Source of the DNA: Mesorhizobium sp. J428
GTDB lineage: Bacteria; Pseudomonadota; Alphaproteobacteria; Rhizobiales; Rhizobiaceae
Direction of reading: 5' to 3'
DNA length: 64,000 bases
NCBI RefSeq assembly: GCF_024699925.1
Contig: NZ_JAJOMX010000001.1
Location: 2,704,001 to 2,768,000, forward strand
Below, one piece after another: positions 1 through 7,798 of this stretch (position 1 is the first letter of the stretch; every line of letters begins with the position of its first letter). The translations under genes were made by a program, and so were the position numbers. The notes under the pieces were generated by a model that saw nothing but the letters and a program-made list of their open reading frames with translations, did no database searches and had not been told where the DNA came from.

Positions 1-1
1 C

Positions 2-907
2 GTCAGCCCGAAGGTGGTGCTACAGATGTACAAGGCGCGGCCGGTTTCGCGGGCGAGCTTTCCTGGCGGCTTCGACATTGTGGAGCGACTGGCCGCGCGG
101 GCGGGTCTGGAGCATGCGCCCGCGCTTTACGTCGTGCCGTCGAAGATGATGAACGCGTTTGCCGTCGGCAGCCGTCAAGATTCGGCGATCGCGATCACCG
201 ATGCGCTGGCGCGCAACCTCACGGTGCGCGAGTTCACCGGCGTGCTGGCGCACGAGATCAGCCACATCGCCAATGAGGACCTGAAGGTGATGGCCTTCGC
301 CGATATGGTGTCGCGCTTCACCTCGCTGTGGTCGACCTTCGGCATCTTCGCGCTGTTCTTCAACCTGTTTGGCGTCGCGGGCGGTGGCGAGGCGATGGTG
401 CCGTGGCCGGCGGTCGCGCTGCTGGTGCTGGCGCCGACGCTCGGCGGCCTGCTGCAGCTTGCCCTGTCGCGCACCCGCGAATTCGACGCCGACCTGCATG
501 CCGCGATCCTGACCGGCGACCCGGACGGGCTCGCCTCGGCGCTGCGCCGGCTGGAGAAGGCGCAAGGCATGTACTGGGAGAGCCTGATGCTGCCCGGCAG
601 CCGCACGCCGGTGCCCTCCGTGCTGCGCACCCATCCGGCGACGGAGGAGCGCGTCGCGCGGCTGATGGCTCTGAAGCGCGGCGGGCCGGTCGATCTCGGC
701 CCGGACGGCCCTGTCATGCCGCCGCCGCAGCGCCGCCCGAGCATCGTGCCGCACATCCGGCCGCGCCACCCCGACCTCGCCGCCTTCATGCCGCTGCAGG
801 CGATGGAGATGCCCATGCCGCATGACGAACCGGCCTGCGCGGCGGGACTGGCGGACGCGGACGGCAATCCGCGCATCCGGCCGATGCGCGGCGGGATCTA
901 TTTCTGA
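2..907 (+). CDS. M48-family zinc metalloprotease, HtpX-like (5' partial)
   Basis: Membrane-associated zinc endopeptidase of the HtpX/M48 type, a family that takes part in quality control of membrane proteins. The reading frame is open to the left edge of the window, so the N-terminus with its first membrane helices is missing; the GTG at 14 is an internal codon, not a convincing start. The zinc-binding HEISH motif lies at about 251-265 and the third ligand region EFDAD at about 479-493. Two hydrophobic segments lie between them, as in HtpX. The C-terminus carries a proline- and arginine-rich tail of about 90 residues past the protease core, longer than in E. coli HtpX. Family call is firm; the precise subfamily is not. 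Confidence 0.88.
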   Translation, partial: VSPKVVLQMYKARPVSRASFPGGFDIVERLAARAGLEHAPALYVVPSKMMNAFAVGSRQDSAIAITDALARNLTVREFTGVLAHEISHIANEDLKVMAFADMVSRFTSLWSTFGIFALFFNLFGVAGGGEAMVPWPAVALLVLAPTLGGLLQLALSRTREFDADLHAAILTGDPDGLASALRRLEKAQGMYWESLMLPGSRTPVPSVLRTHPATEERVARLMALKRGGPVDLGPDGPVMPPPQRRPSIVPHIRPRHPDLAAFMPLQAMEMPMPHDEPACAAGLADADGNPRIRPMRGGIYF

Positions 908-915
908 GGGGCCGG

Positions 916-1302
916 ATGGCGAGGCCGAAGACCTATTCCGGCGGATGCCTGTGCGGGGCGATCCGCTTCGAGGCGGCTGGCCCGGCGGAAAAGCCTCATT
1001 CCTGCTCCTGCTCGATCTGCCGCCGCCACACCGGCGCGCCGACGGCCGTGTGGGTTGAGTTTCCGCGCGAATCCGTCCGCTGGACGGGGCCGGGCGGCGC
1101 GCCGGCGCTCTATCGCTCGTCCGATTTTTCCAGCCGCGCCTTCTGCGCGACCTGCGGCAGCTCGATCGGCGCGATCGACGACGCGCCGGTGGTGGCGCTG
1201 CTCGTCGGTGCGTTCGACCGGCCGGGCGTGAAGGAATTCGCACCGGCAAGCCATTCCTTCAAAGGCAACCGCCCGCGCTGGTGGCACCCGGATATGGCCT
1301 GA
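916..1302 (+). CDS. GFA/CENP-V family zinc protein
   Basis: A 128-residue protein of the glutathione-dependent formaldehyde-activating enzyme (GFA) fold. The Cys pattern is typical: GGCLCGAIRF near residue 11, SCSCSICRRHTGAP near residue 34, and a CATCGSS motif near residue 78. These cysteines bind one structural and one catalytic zinc in characterised members. Many GFA proteins do not act on S-hydroxymethylglutathione, so the substrate is unknown. It starts 8 bp after the M48 protease gene with a purine-rich stretch (gagggg) just upstream, so the two are probably cotranscribed. Confidence 0.85.
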   Translation: MARPKTYSGGCLCGAIRFEAAGPAEKPHSCSCSICRRHTGAPTAVWVEFPRESVRWTGPGGAPALYRSSDFSSRAFCATCGSSIGAIDDAPVVALLVGAFDRPGVKEFAPASHSFKGNRPRWWHPDMA

Positions 1303-1367
1303 GGAGGCCGGAGCTGACGCGAATGTGATCGCGGGTTAACCGGCTGCTATCGCTTTTCAGGCATGCT

Positions 1368-2468
1368 GTGCGGATGCAAAGCACTGCCGCCGAACGTTCC
1401 CGTGTCGCCTGGGTCGACATCGCCAAGGGCATCTGCATCATCATGGTGGTGATGGTGCACGCGACGCTCGGCGTCGAACTCGCCCTCGGCGAGAAGGGCT
1501 GGATGCACTACGCGGTCGCATGGGCTCGGCCGTTCCGCATGCCCGACTTCTTCCTGATCTCCGGCCTGTTCCTTGGCCTGGTCATCGACCGGCCGTGGCT
1601 GCGCTATCTCGACCGCAAGGTGGTGCACTTCGCCTATTTCTACGTGCTGTGGCTGACGATCCAGTTCGCCTTCAAGGCGCCGGGCATGGCGATGGAGGAG
1701 GGCGCGGCCGCCGCGGCCTGGAACTATCTGCTGGCCTTCGTCCAGCCCTTCGGCACGCTGTGGTTCGTCTACCTGCTGCCGATCTTCTTCGTCTTCACCC
1801 GGCTGGTGAAGAGCGTTCCGGTCTGGATCGTGCTCGCCTGGGCGGCACTGCTGGAGATCCTGCCGGTCGCCACCGGATCGGTGGTGTTCGACGAGTTCTG
1901 CGCCCGCTTCGTCTATTTCTATGCAGGCTATGCGCTGGCCGCCAACGTGTTCCGCATCGCCGACTGGTTCAGGGACAATCCCGGCAGGACGCTGGCGCTG
2001 CTGGCGCTGTGGGCGCCGGTGAACGCCTGGTTCGTCTTCACGCCCGCATCGGCGGCCCTCGCGCCCTACCTGCAACCCGACCTCGGCAACACAGGCGCGC
2101 AGGGCGGTCTGGCGGAACTGCCTATCTTGTCGCTGCTTCTGGGTTCGGCCGGCCTGCTGGCCGTGGTCGCGGTCTCGACGCTGCTCTCCGGCCGGCGCTG
2201 GACCAAATGGCTGCGCTGGCTGGGCGAGCACTCGATCGTCGTCTACCTCGCCTTCTTCCTGCCGATGGCGGTGACGCGCGTCGTGCTGATCAGGACCGGC
2301 ATCATCCCTGACGTCGGCACGATGTCCGTTCTGGTGATGATCGTGGCGGTGGCGGGACCGGCGGTGCTCTACGGCCTGGTGCAGTGGACCGGCTGGGGCA
2401 GGTTCCTGTTCGAGCGGCCGGACTGGGCGCATATCGACACGCCCGCCAAGGTGCGCAGCGCCGCGTGA
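1368..2468 (+). CDS. acyltransferase-3 family integral membrane protein
   Basis: A 366-residue polytopic membrane protein of the acyltransferase-3 (OafA/OpgC/NodX) superfamily, which moves acyl groups onto extracytoplasmic sugars or glycans. The N-terminal WVDIAKGICIIMVVMVHA segment has the family's conserved Asp-x-x-(K/R)-Gly and the His thought to be catalytic. About ten hydrophobic helices follow. Start is either GTG 1368 (AGG about 6 bp upstream) or ATG 1374 with no clear site; I chose 1368. It converges on phnN, whose stop is 6 bp away. The acceptor is unknown and no polysaccharide genes sit next to it. Confidence 0.82.
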   Translation: MRMQSTAAERSRVAWVDIAKGICIIMVVMVHATLGVELALGEKGWMHYAVAWARPFRMPDFFLISGLFLGLVIDRPWLRYLDRKVVHFAYFYVLWLTIQFAFKAPGMAMEEGAAAAAWNYLLAFVQPFGTLWFVYLLPIFFVFTRLVKSVPVWIVLAWAALLEILPVATGSVVFDEFCARFVYFYAGYALAANVFRIADWFRDNPGRTLALLALWAPVNAWFVFTPASAALAPYLQPDLGNTGAQGGLAELPILSLLLGSAGLLAVVAVSTLLSGRRWTKWLRWLGEHSIVVYLAFFLPMAVTRVVLIRTGIIPDVGTMSVLVMIVAVAGPAVLYGLVQWTGWGRFLFERPDWAHIDTPAKVRSAA

Positions 2469-2474
2469 GGCGGT

Positions 2475-3083
2475 TCAGGGCCGCGGCGCGAGCGTTGCCT
2501 CGATGGTGCTGACCATTCTGTCCACCGCGACCGCCAGCTCGCCGCCATTGTCGATCCGCACGATGTCGTCGCCGGCGAGGCTGATGCCGGGGTCGCGCGC
2601 CACCCGCGCGGCGATCGCCTCGCCGCTCTCGCGCCCGCGCCGGGCGATGCGTTCGGCGAGGATGGCGGGGTCGGCGAAGATATGCACCGCCACGACGGTG
2701 CGGTAGCGCTGGCGCAGGAGCGGCAGCACCGCGCGCGAGACATTGGCGATTGCGGCGCGGCCATGCCGCACCGCATCGTCCACCTCGGCCGGCAGGCCGT
2801 AGCTCAGCCCGTGCGCCGTCCAGCAGAGCGCGAAGGCACCCGCCGCATCGGCCGCGGCGAAGGCTTCGCGGCTCATCGTGTCGTGGTCCTCCGCTGCGCC
2901 GTCGGCCGGGCGCGTAACGATGCGGCGGACGAAGAAGGTGCGGTCAGGATCGACGCGGCGGCGCGCCTCGCCGATCAGCGTGTCCTTGCCCGAACCGCTC
3001 GGCCCCATGACGGCGATGAAGGCACCGGGCCCGATCGGTCCGGGCCACAGGCTGGGCCTCGACGCGATCGGGGACGCGCTCAC
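2475..3083 (-). CDS. phnN: ribose 1,5-bisphosphokinase PhnN
   Basis: Phosphorylates ribose 1,5-bisphosphate to PRPP, the last step of the carbon-phosphorus lyase route, and also a NAD-independent PRPP source. The guanylate-kinase-like P-loop GPSGSGKDT is at residues 27-35, followed by the FVRRIVTRPAD segment typical of PhnN. At 202 residues it has the usual length. Start is GTG at 3081-3083, and its GTGA overlaps the stop of the upstream 2H-phosphoesterase gene by 4 bp, so the two are translationally coupled. No other phn genes (phnG-M) are nearby. Confidence 0.88.
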   Translation of the reverse strand: MSASPIASRPSLWPGPIGPGAFIAVMGPSGSGKDTLIGEARRRVDPDRTFFVRRIVTRPADGAAEDHDTMSREAFAAADAAGAFALCWTAHGLSYGLPAEVDDAVRHGRAAIANVSRAVLPLLRQRYRTVVAVHIFADPAILAERIARRGRESGEAIAARVARDPGISLAGDDIVRIDNGGELAVAVDRMVSTIEATLAPRP

Positions 3084-3787
3084 GCGAAGCGCCGCTCGCG
3101 GCCGGCGCCGACCGGGTGCGACGACCAGACGATGAACGGCCCGCCGGAATCCGGCTCGACGAAGACAGCAAGCGTGTCGACGCTGAGCGGCGCGCCGATG
3201 ACGTCGCCGAAATGCGCCTCGATCGCCTCGCGCACCCGCGGCACGTCCGACCCGCCGACCCGGCCGGTGAGCGTCATGTGGAAGCGGAAGCAGTCGAGCA
3301 CATAGGGGTAGCCCCAGCGCTGCAGGTGGTTCAGCTCGCGCGGCGACAGCGCGTCCGGGTTGCGCCGGGCGAGGTCGGTTTCCGACAGCGGCGCGCGGAA
3401 GCGGTCGAACTGCTGCACGATGTCGGTCGCGAAGCTCTCCAACGGCAGGCTCCGCTCAGCGGGCACCAGCGCAAAGAAGCCGTCGATCTGCTTCAGCGCG
3501 AGGCGGGAGATGAGCGGCGGCGTGGCGGCGGCGGCGAAGGCGTCGACCGCGGCGGCAAGCGCGGGCTCGCTCTCGCCGGGCGCCAGCCGGAACGGCGCCT
3601 TCAGCGTCGCATGGAAGCCGTATCGCCGGGCCGACGCGGTGTGATAGGCGACCTCGCCGGCGGACAGCGGCCCAGACGCGATCGGCGCCGACTTCTCGCC
3701 GGTGAATGCATCGCGGCCGAGCCAGGTGGCGGCTTTTACCGCCAGCTCGCTCTGTTCGGGCGGACTGTAGTAGATCGCATAACGCAT
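3080..3787 (-). CDS. DUF1045 protein, 2H-phosphoesterase-like
   Basis: A 235-residue DUF1045 protein, a family often found with phosphonate-degradation genes. It has the paired histidine motifs of the 2H phosphoesterase superfamily: FHATL with His59 and FHMTL with His170. These folds open cyclic or 2'-5' phosphodiester bonds. ATG at 3785-3787 was chosen because it begins the conserved MRYAIYYSP; longer upstream frames lack conservation. Its stop overlaps the phnN start. Inference: it may act on a cyclic ribosyl phosphate just before PhnN, the step done by the unrelated PhnP in E. coli. Not demonstrated here. Confidence 0.82.
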   Translation of the reverse strand: MRYAIYYSPPEQSELAVKAATWLGRDAFTGEKSAPIASGPLSAGEVAYHTASARRYGFHATLKAPFRLAPGESEPALAAAVDAFAAAATPPLISRLALKQIDGFFALVPAERSLPLESFATDIVQQFDRFRAPLSETDLARRNPDALSPRELNHLQRWGYPYVLDCFRFHMTLTGRVGGSDVPRVREAIEAHFGDVIGAPLSVDTLAVFVEPDSGGPFIVWSSHPVGAGRERRFA

Positions 3788-3996
3788 CGCTCTTCCTCGC
3801 CTGGGCGGTGGGAATAGGTGATTTCCATGACAGTTTGACGAAGCGGAAGGCCTGCGCGGACATAAATCGGCTAAAAGAAGAAACGCGCGCGCCGGTGCGG
3901 CGGACCAACACGGCGAAGTGACTTTTCCGGTCGCGATGTGCGTTGACGCTTCCGTGGCGCGGCGGCACAACCGGGCATCTTTTCCGGGAGATCGCC

Positions 3997-5217
3997 GTGA
4001 AGTTCCTGCTTGCCGCCGCCATGTCTCTGCTCGCCCTGTCGGGCGCGGCGCGCGCGGCCGATCCCGATCCGTCCGACTGGGCCAAGGTACTGGCCGAAGC
4101 GAAGGGCGAGACGGTCTACTGGAACGCCTGGGGCGGGGCGGAGAACATCAACGCCTATATCGAGTGGGCCGGCGACGAGGTCGAGAAGCGCTACGGCGTC
4201 AAGCTCGTGCACGTGAAGCTGGACGACACCGCCAAGGCAGTCGGCACCGTCGTCGCCGAGAAGGCGGCGGGCAGGAGCGAGGGCGGTGCGGTCGACCTGA
4301 TCTGGATCAACGGCGAGAACTTCGCTTCGATGAAGCGCGAGGGCCTGCTGATGTCGCCGGGCTGGGCGGAGGAGCTGCCCAACTGGCGCTATGTCGACAT
4401 CGACAACAAGCCGACCATCCGCACCGACTTCACCATTCCGGTCGAGGGGCTGGAAAGCCCATGGGGGATGGCGAAGCTGGTGTTCTTCCACGACTCGGCC
4501 CGCACCGACGCCGCCACGATGCCGAAGTCGGCCGACGGGCTGCTGGAATGGGCCAAGGCCCATCCCGGCCGCTTCACCTATCCGCAGCCGCCCGACTTCG
4601 TCGGCTCGTCCTTCCTCAAGCAGGTGCTGGCCGAGAAGATCGCCGACAAGGCCCTGCTGCAGAAGCCGGTGGACGAGGCGAATTTCGCCGAGGTGACCAA
4701 GCCGCTGTTCGACTATCTCGATGCGCTGAACCCGTTGCTGTGGCGCTCGGGCAAGGCGTTTCCGCAGAACTATCCGGCGATGAAGCAGCTGCTGGCCGAC
4801 TACGAGGTCGACATCATCTTCGCCTTCAATCCGTCCGAGGCTTCGAGCGCGGTCGCGTCGGGCGAGCTGCCGGATACGGTGCGCTCGTTCACGTTCCCTA
4901 GGGGGACGCTGGCCAACACGCATTTCGTTGCGATCCCGTTCAACGCCAATGCCAAGGCGGGCGCGCTGGTGCTGGCCGATTTCCTGATCTCGCCGGAAGC
5001 GCAGGCGCGCAAGCAGGACCCGACGGTGTGGGGTGACCCGACGGTGCTGGCGGTGGACAAGCTGCCGGACGAGGCGAAGGCAGCCTTCGCGGCGCTGGAC
5101 TTGGGCGTCGCGACACTGAAGCCTGAGGAGCTGGGCCCAGCGCTCGACGAGCCGCATCCGAGCTGGATGGAGCGCATCGAGACGGAGTGGAAGCGGCGCT
5201 ATGGGGCGGCGAATTGA
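3997..5217 (+). CDS. ynjB: ABC transporter substrate-binding protein, YnjB-like
   Basis: Periplasmic solute-binding component of the importer completed by the permease and ATPase genes downstream. A signal peptide (short basic start, hydrophobic LLAAAMSLLALSG, cleavage near ARAA/D) begins at GTG 3997, which has a gggag ribosome site at 3986-3990; the ATG at 3943 would bury the signal sequence, so I reject it. The mature part has the iron/thiamine-type binding-protein fold (WNAWGG near the N-terminus, DLIWINGENF). Size (406 residues) and gene order match E. coli ynjBCD. The ligand of this family is not firmly known; thiamine- or spermidine-like solutes are guesses. Confidence 0.83.
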   Translation: MKFLLAAAMSLLALSGAARAADPDPSDWAKVLAEAKGETVYWNAWGGAENINAYIEWAGDEVEKRYGVKLVHVKLDDTAKAVGTVVAEKAAGRSEGGAVDLIWINGENFASMKREGLLMSPGWAEELPNWRYVDIDNKPTIRTDFTIPVEGLESPWGMAKLVFFHDSARTDAATMPKSADGLLEWAKAHPGRFTYPQPPDFVGSSFLKQVLAEKIADKALLQKPVDEANFAEVTKPLFDYLDALNPLLWRSGKAFPQNYPAMKQLLADYEVDIIFAFNPSEASSAVASGELPDTVRSFTFPRGTLANTHFVAIPFNANAKAGALVLADFLISPEAQARKQDPTVWGDPTVLAVDKLPDEAKAAFAALDLGVATLKPEELGPALDEPHPSWMERIETEWKRRYGAAN

Positions 5218-5259
5218 GAGACGGTAGAAACCGCGTCGCAGTGGTTTCGGCCGTCCACA

Positions 5260-5410
5260 CCCCCTCTGGCCTGCCGGCCATCTCCCCCTCAAGGGGGAGA
5301 TTGGCAGCTTCAACGGCATCAGCCATTCTCGAATGTAGGCGACAGGCGAAAGCCCTCGCCTCAGCCGATCTCCCCCTTGAGGGGGAGATGGCCGGCAGGC
5401 CAGAGGGGGG
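5260..5410. repeat. bipartite palindromic repeat, family B copy 1
   Basis: A 151-bp element with inverted outer arms (ccccctctggcctgccggcc ... its complement), each arm followed by an inner hairpin of the type ATCTCCCCCTCAAGGGGGAGAT. A roughly 65-bp unrelated core separates the arms. It fills most of the gap between the ynjB-like and ynjC-like genes. The same arms recur at 24668-24820. In RNA each arm could fold alone, or the arms could pair with each other. It resembles the mosaic RIME/ABC elements of rhizobia in plan; identity to them was not checked. Confidence 0.9.
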
Positions 5411-5467
5411 TATCGGCGCGAACGACCGGCGATCCGAATCGTTCACCTCTGTATCCCGCATCCTGCC

Positions 5468-7147
5468 ATGCTGACTCGCCTCGGCCCGCCGCTGGCGATC
5501 CTACTCTTGACCGGGCCGATCCTGGCGGGGCTGGCTGGGACGTTGCTGCCGGCGTTCGGATACCTGCCGGCGCTCGGTGGGGACGTGGTGTCGCTGGAGC
5601 CGTTCCGGCAGCTGGTGGCGGAGCCGGGCATTATGCGGTCGGCGCTGCTCAGCCTCGGCACGGGGCTGGCGGCGACGGCGATCTCGGTGCTGGTGGTGGC
5701 GCTGTTTCTTGCCGGGTGGACGGGGACAAAAACCTTCGCGCGCGTGCAGCATCTGATCTCGCCGCTGCTGTCGCTGCCGCATGCGGCGGCGGCGTTCGGG
5801 CTGGCGTTCCTGATTGCGCCGTCGGGAATGATCGCGCGGCTGGTCTCGCCCGGCCTGACCGGCTGGGAGCAGCCGCCGGACTTGCTGATCGTCAATGATC
5901 CGATGGGACTGTCGCTGGTGGCTGGGCTGGCGGTGAAGGAGATCCCGTTCCTGTTCCTTGTGGCGCTCGCGGCACTCCAGCAGGCGAGCCCGGCGCCGCG
6001 GGCGGCGCTGGTGGCCTCGCTGGGCTATGGCAGGGTGGCGGGCTTCCTGTTCTCGACCTGGCCGGCGATCTACCGGCAGATCCGCCTCGCGGTCTTCGCG
6101 GTGCTCGCCTTCTCGACCTCGGTGGTCGACGTTGCCGCGATCCTCGGGCCGACCAGCCCGGCGCCGCTCGGCGTGCGGATCGTCGGCTGGATGGCCGATC
6201 CGGACCTGTCGATGCGCTTCAAGGCGTCGGCGGGCGCCCTGCTGCAACTCGCCGTCACGGCACTGGCGCTGCTGATCTGGACCGTGGTCGAGCGGGTGAC
6301 GGCGGACATCCGTGACAGGCTGTGCGAGCAGGGCTGGCGCGCCCGGCGCGACGGCGCGCTGCGCTATGGCGGGCTGGGCGCGATGTCGCTGTCGGGGCTG
6401 GTGGTCATGGCCGGGCTGGCGACGCTCGGCATCTGGTCGGTCGCCGGCCTGTGGCAGTTTCCCGATGCGCTGCCTAAGGAATGGACCCTGTCGACCTGGA
6501 TGAAGGTGCTGCCGCGCGTGGGCGGACCGCTGGCGACGACGCTGATCGTGGCGGCCATCGCGACGGCGATCGCTGTCTGGGTGACGATCCTCTGCCTGAT
6601 GCGGGAGGACCGAACCGGCCGCGCCGCCGGCCGGGGGGCGCTGGCGATCGTCTACCTGCCGCTGATCGTGCCGCAGGCGGCTTTCCTGTTCGGACTGCAA
6701 TTGCTGTTCCTGCTGGCGGGCTTCAACGCCTCGCTGCCGGCTCTGGTGCTGGCGCATCTCGTCTTCGTCATGCCCTACGTCTTCCTGTCGCTGTCCGATC
6801 CGTGGCGCGCCTACGACCGGCGCTACGACGCGGTCGCGGCCGGGCTCGGCAAGGGCCGGCTGCGCACGCTGCTGTCCGTCCGCCTGCCGATCCTCATGCG
6901 GCCGATCCTCGTCGCGGCTGCGGTTGGTTTCGCGGTGTCGATCGGACAGTATCTGCCGACGCTGCTGGTTGCCGGCGGGCGGCTGCCGACGATCACGACC
7001 GAGGCTGTGGCGCTTGCGTCGGGCGGCAACCGGCGCGTGATCGGCGTCTATGCCTTCCTCCAGATGCTCCTGCCTGTGATCGGCTTCGCGATTGCCACGC
7101 TGGTTCCGGCGCTGCTATGGCGGCGCTTCCGCGCGTTGCGATACTGA
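5468..7147 (+). CDS. ynjC: ABC transporter permease, YnjC-like (fused double permease)
   Basis: Inner-membrane subunit of the YnjBCD-type importer. At 559 residues it is a fused double permease with about twelve hydrophobic segments; each half has the binding-protein-dependent permease loop (around residues 170-185 and 455-470, with a glycine flanked by small residues). This equals E. coli YnjC in plan and the general plan of ThiP/FbpB permeases. It starts at ATG 5468, 58 bp after the palindromic repeat, with a weak ribosome site. The ATPase gene follows after 9 bp. Confidence 0.87.
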   Translation: MLTRLGPPLAILLLTGPILAGLAGTLLPAFGYLPALGGDVVSLEPFRQLVAEPGIMRSALLSLGTGLAATAISVLVVALFLAGWTGTKTFARVQHLISPLLSLPHAAAAFGLAFLIAPSGMIARLVSPGLTGWEQPPDLLIVNDPMGLSLVAGLAVKEIPFLFLVALAALQQASPAPRAALVASLGYGRVAGFLFSTWPAIYRQIRLAVFAVLAFSTSVVDVAAILGPTSPAPLGVRIVGWMADPDLSMRFKASAGALLQLAVTALALLIWTVVERVTADIRDRLCEQGWRARRDGALRYGGLGAMSLSGLVVMAGLATLGIWSVAGLWQFPDALPKEWTLSTWMKVLPRVGGPLATTLIVAAIATAIAVWVTILCLMREDRTGRAAGRGALAIVYLPLIVPQAAFLFGLQLLFLLAGFNASLPALVLAHLVFVMPYVFLSLSDPWRAYDRRYDAVAAGLGKGRLRTLLSVRLPILMRPILVAAAVGFAVSIGQYLPTLLVAGGRLPTITTEAVALASGGNRRVIGVYAFLQMLLPVIGFAIATLVPALLWRRFRALRY

Positions 7148-7156
7148 CGGAACCCG

Positions 7157-7798
7157 ATGTCCGAGAAAGGCCTCATGCTGGATCGCGTGACGATCGCGCT
7201 CGGCGGGCGCGTGCTCGTTTCGATCACGCATGCCGTGGCGCCGGGCGAGGTGCTGACCGTCATGGGGCCGTCAGGCTCCGGCAAGTCGACGCTGCTCGCC
7301 TATGTCGGCGGCTTCCTCGATCCGGCCTTCGAGGCGTCGGGGACCGTGAGCGTGGATGGCATCGACATCACCGGCCTGCCGGCGGAGGAGCGCCATGCCG
7401 GCCTGCTGTTCCAGGACGCGTTGCTGTTTCCGCACATGACGGTGGCCGACAACGTCGCCTTCGCGCTGCCGTCTGATGTGAAGGGCAGGGCGCTGCGCCG
7501 GACGCGCGCCGAAGAGGCGCTGGGGGATGTCGGGCTGGAAGGGCTGGGCGAGCGCGACCCGGACACGCTGTCGGGTGGGCAGAAGGCGCGTGTGGCGCTG
7601 GCGCGCACGCTGCTTTCTTCGCCGCGCATGCTGCTTCTGGACGAGCCGTTCTCGCGCCTCGACGCGGAACTGCGCCAGCAGATGCGCGAGCTGGTGTTCG
7701 GCAAGGCGAAGGCGTCCGGCCTGCCGATGATCCTCGTCACGCATGACGAGGCGGACGCGGCGGCTGCCGGCGGCCCGGTCGTGCGGATCGGGGCGTGA
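7157..7798 (+). CDS. ynjD: ABC transporter ATP-binding protein, YnjD-like
   Basis: ATPase that drives the YnjBCD-type importer. Walker A GPSGSGKST at residues 37-45, Q-loop in LLFQDALLFPHMT, signature LSGGQ at 138-142, Walker B LLLDEP with Asp162/Glu163, and a switch histidine in VTHDEADA. Length 213, matching compact YnjD rather than ATPases with a C-terminal regulatory domain. The last bases overlap the possible GTG start of hrpB at 7795, so hrpB is probably read from the same message. Confidence 0.9.
   Translation: MSEKGLMLDRVTIALGGRVLVSITHAVAPGEVLTVMGPSGSGKSTLLAYVGGFLDPAFEASGTVSVDGIDITGLPAEERHAGLLFQDALLFPHMTVADNVAFALPSDVKGRALRRTRAEEALGDVGLEGLGERDPDTLSGGQKARVALARTLLSSPRMLLLDEPFSRLDAELRQQMRELVFGKAKASGLPMILVTHDEADAAAAGGPVVRIGA

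Noticed and set aside
20..1249. Long open frames antisense to real genes, here and through most of the window
   Set aside because: High GC makes stop codons rare in all frames; these have Arg/Ala/Gly-rich low-complexity products, no conserved motifs, and lie opposite well-supported genes.
2475..3787. A full carbon-phosphorus lyase cluster around phnN
   Set aside because: No phnG-M, phnCDE or phnF genes are near; only the phnN/DUF1045 pair is present.
3900..3996. TPP or other riboswitch before the YnjB-like gene
   Set aside because: The conserved CUGAGA and ACCUGA elements of the TPP riboswitch are missing and no other known aptamer pattern is seen.
5260..5410. Palindromic repeats considered as insertion-sequence ends or a CRISPR array
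   Set aside because: No transposase lies between the arms, cores are too short, and copies are dispersed rather than regularly spaced with unique spacers.
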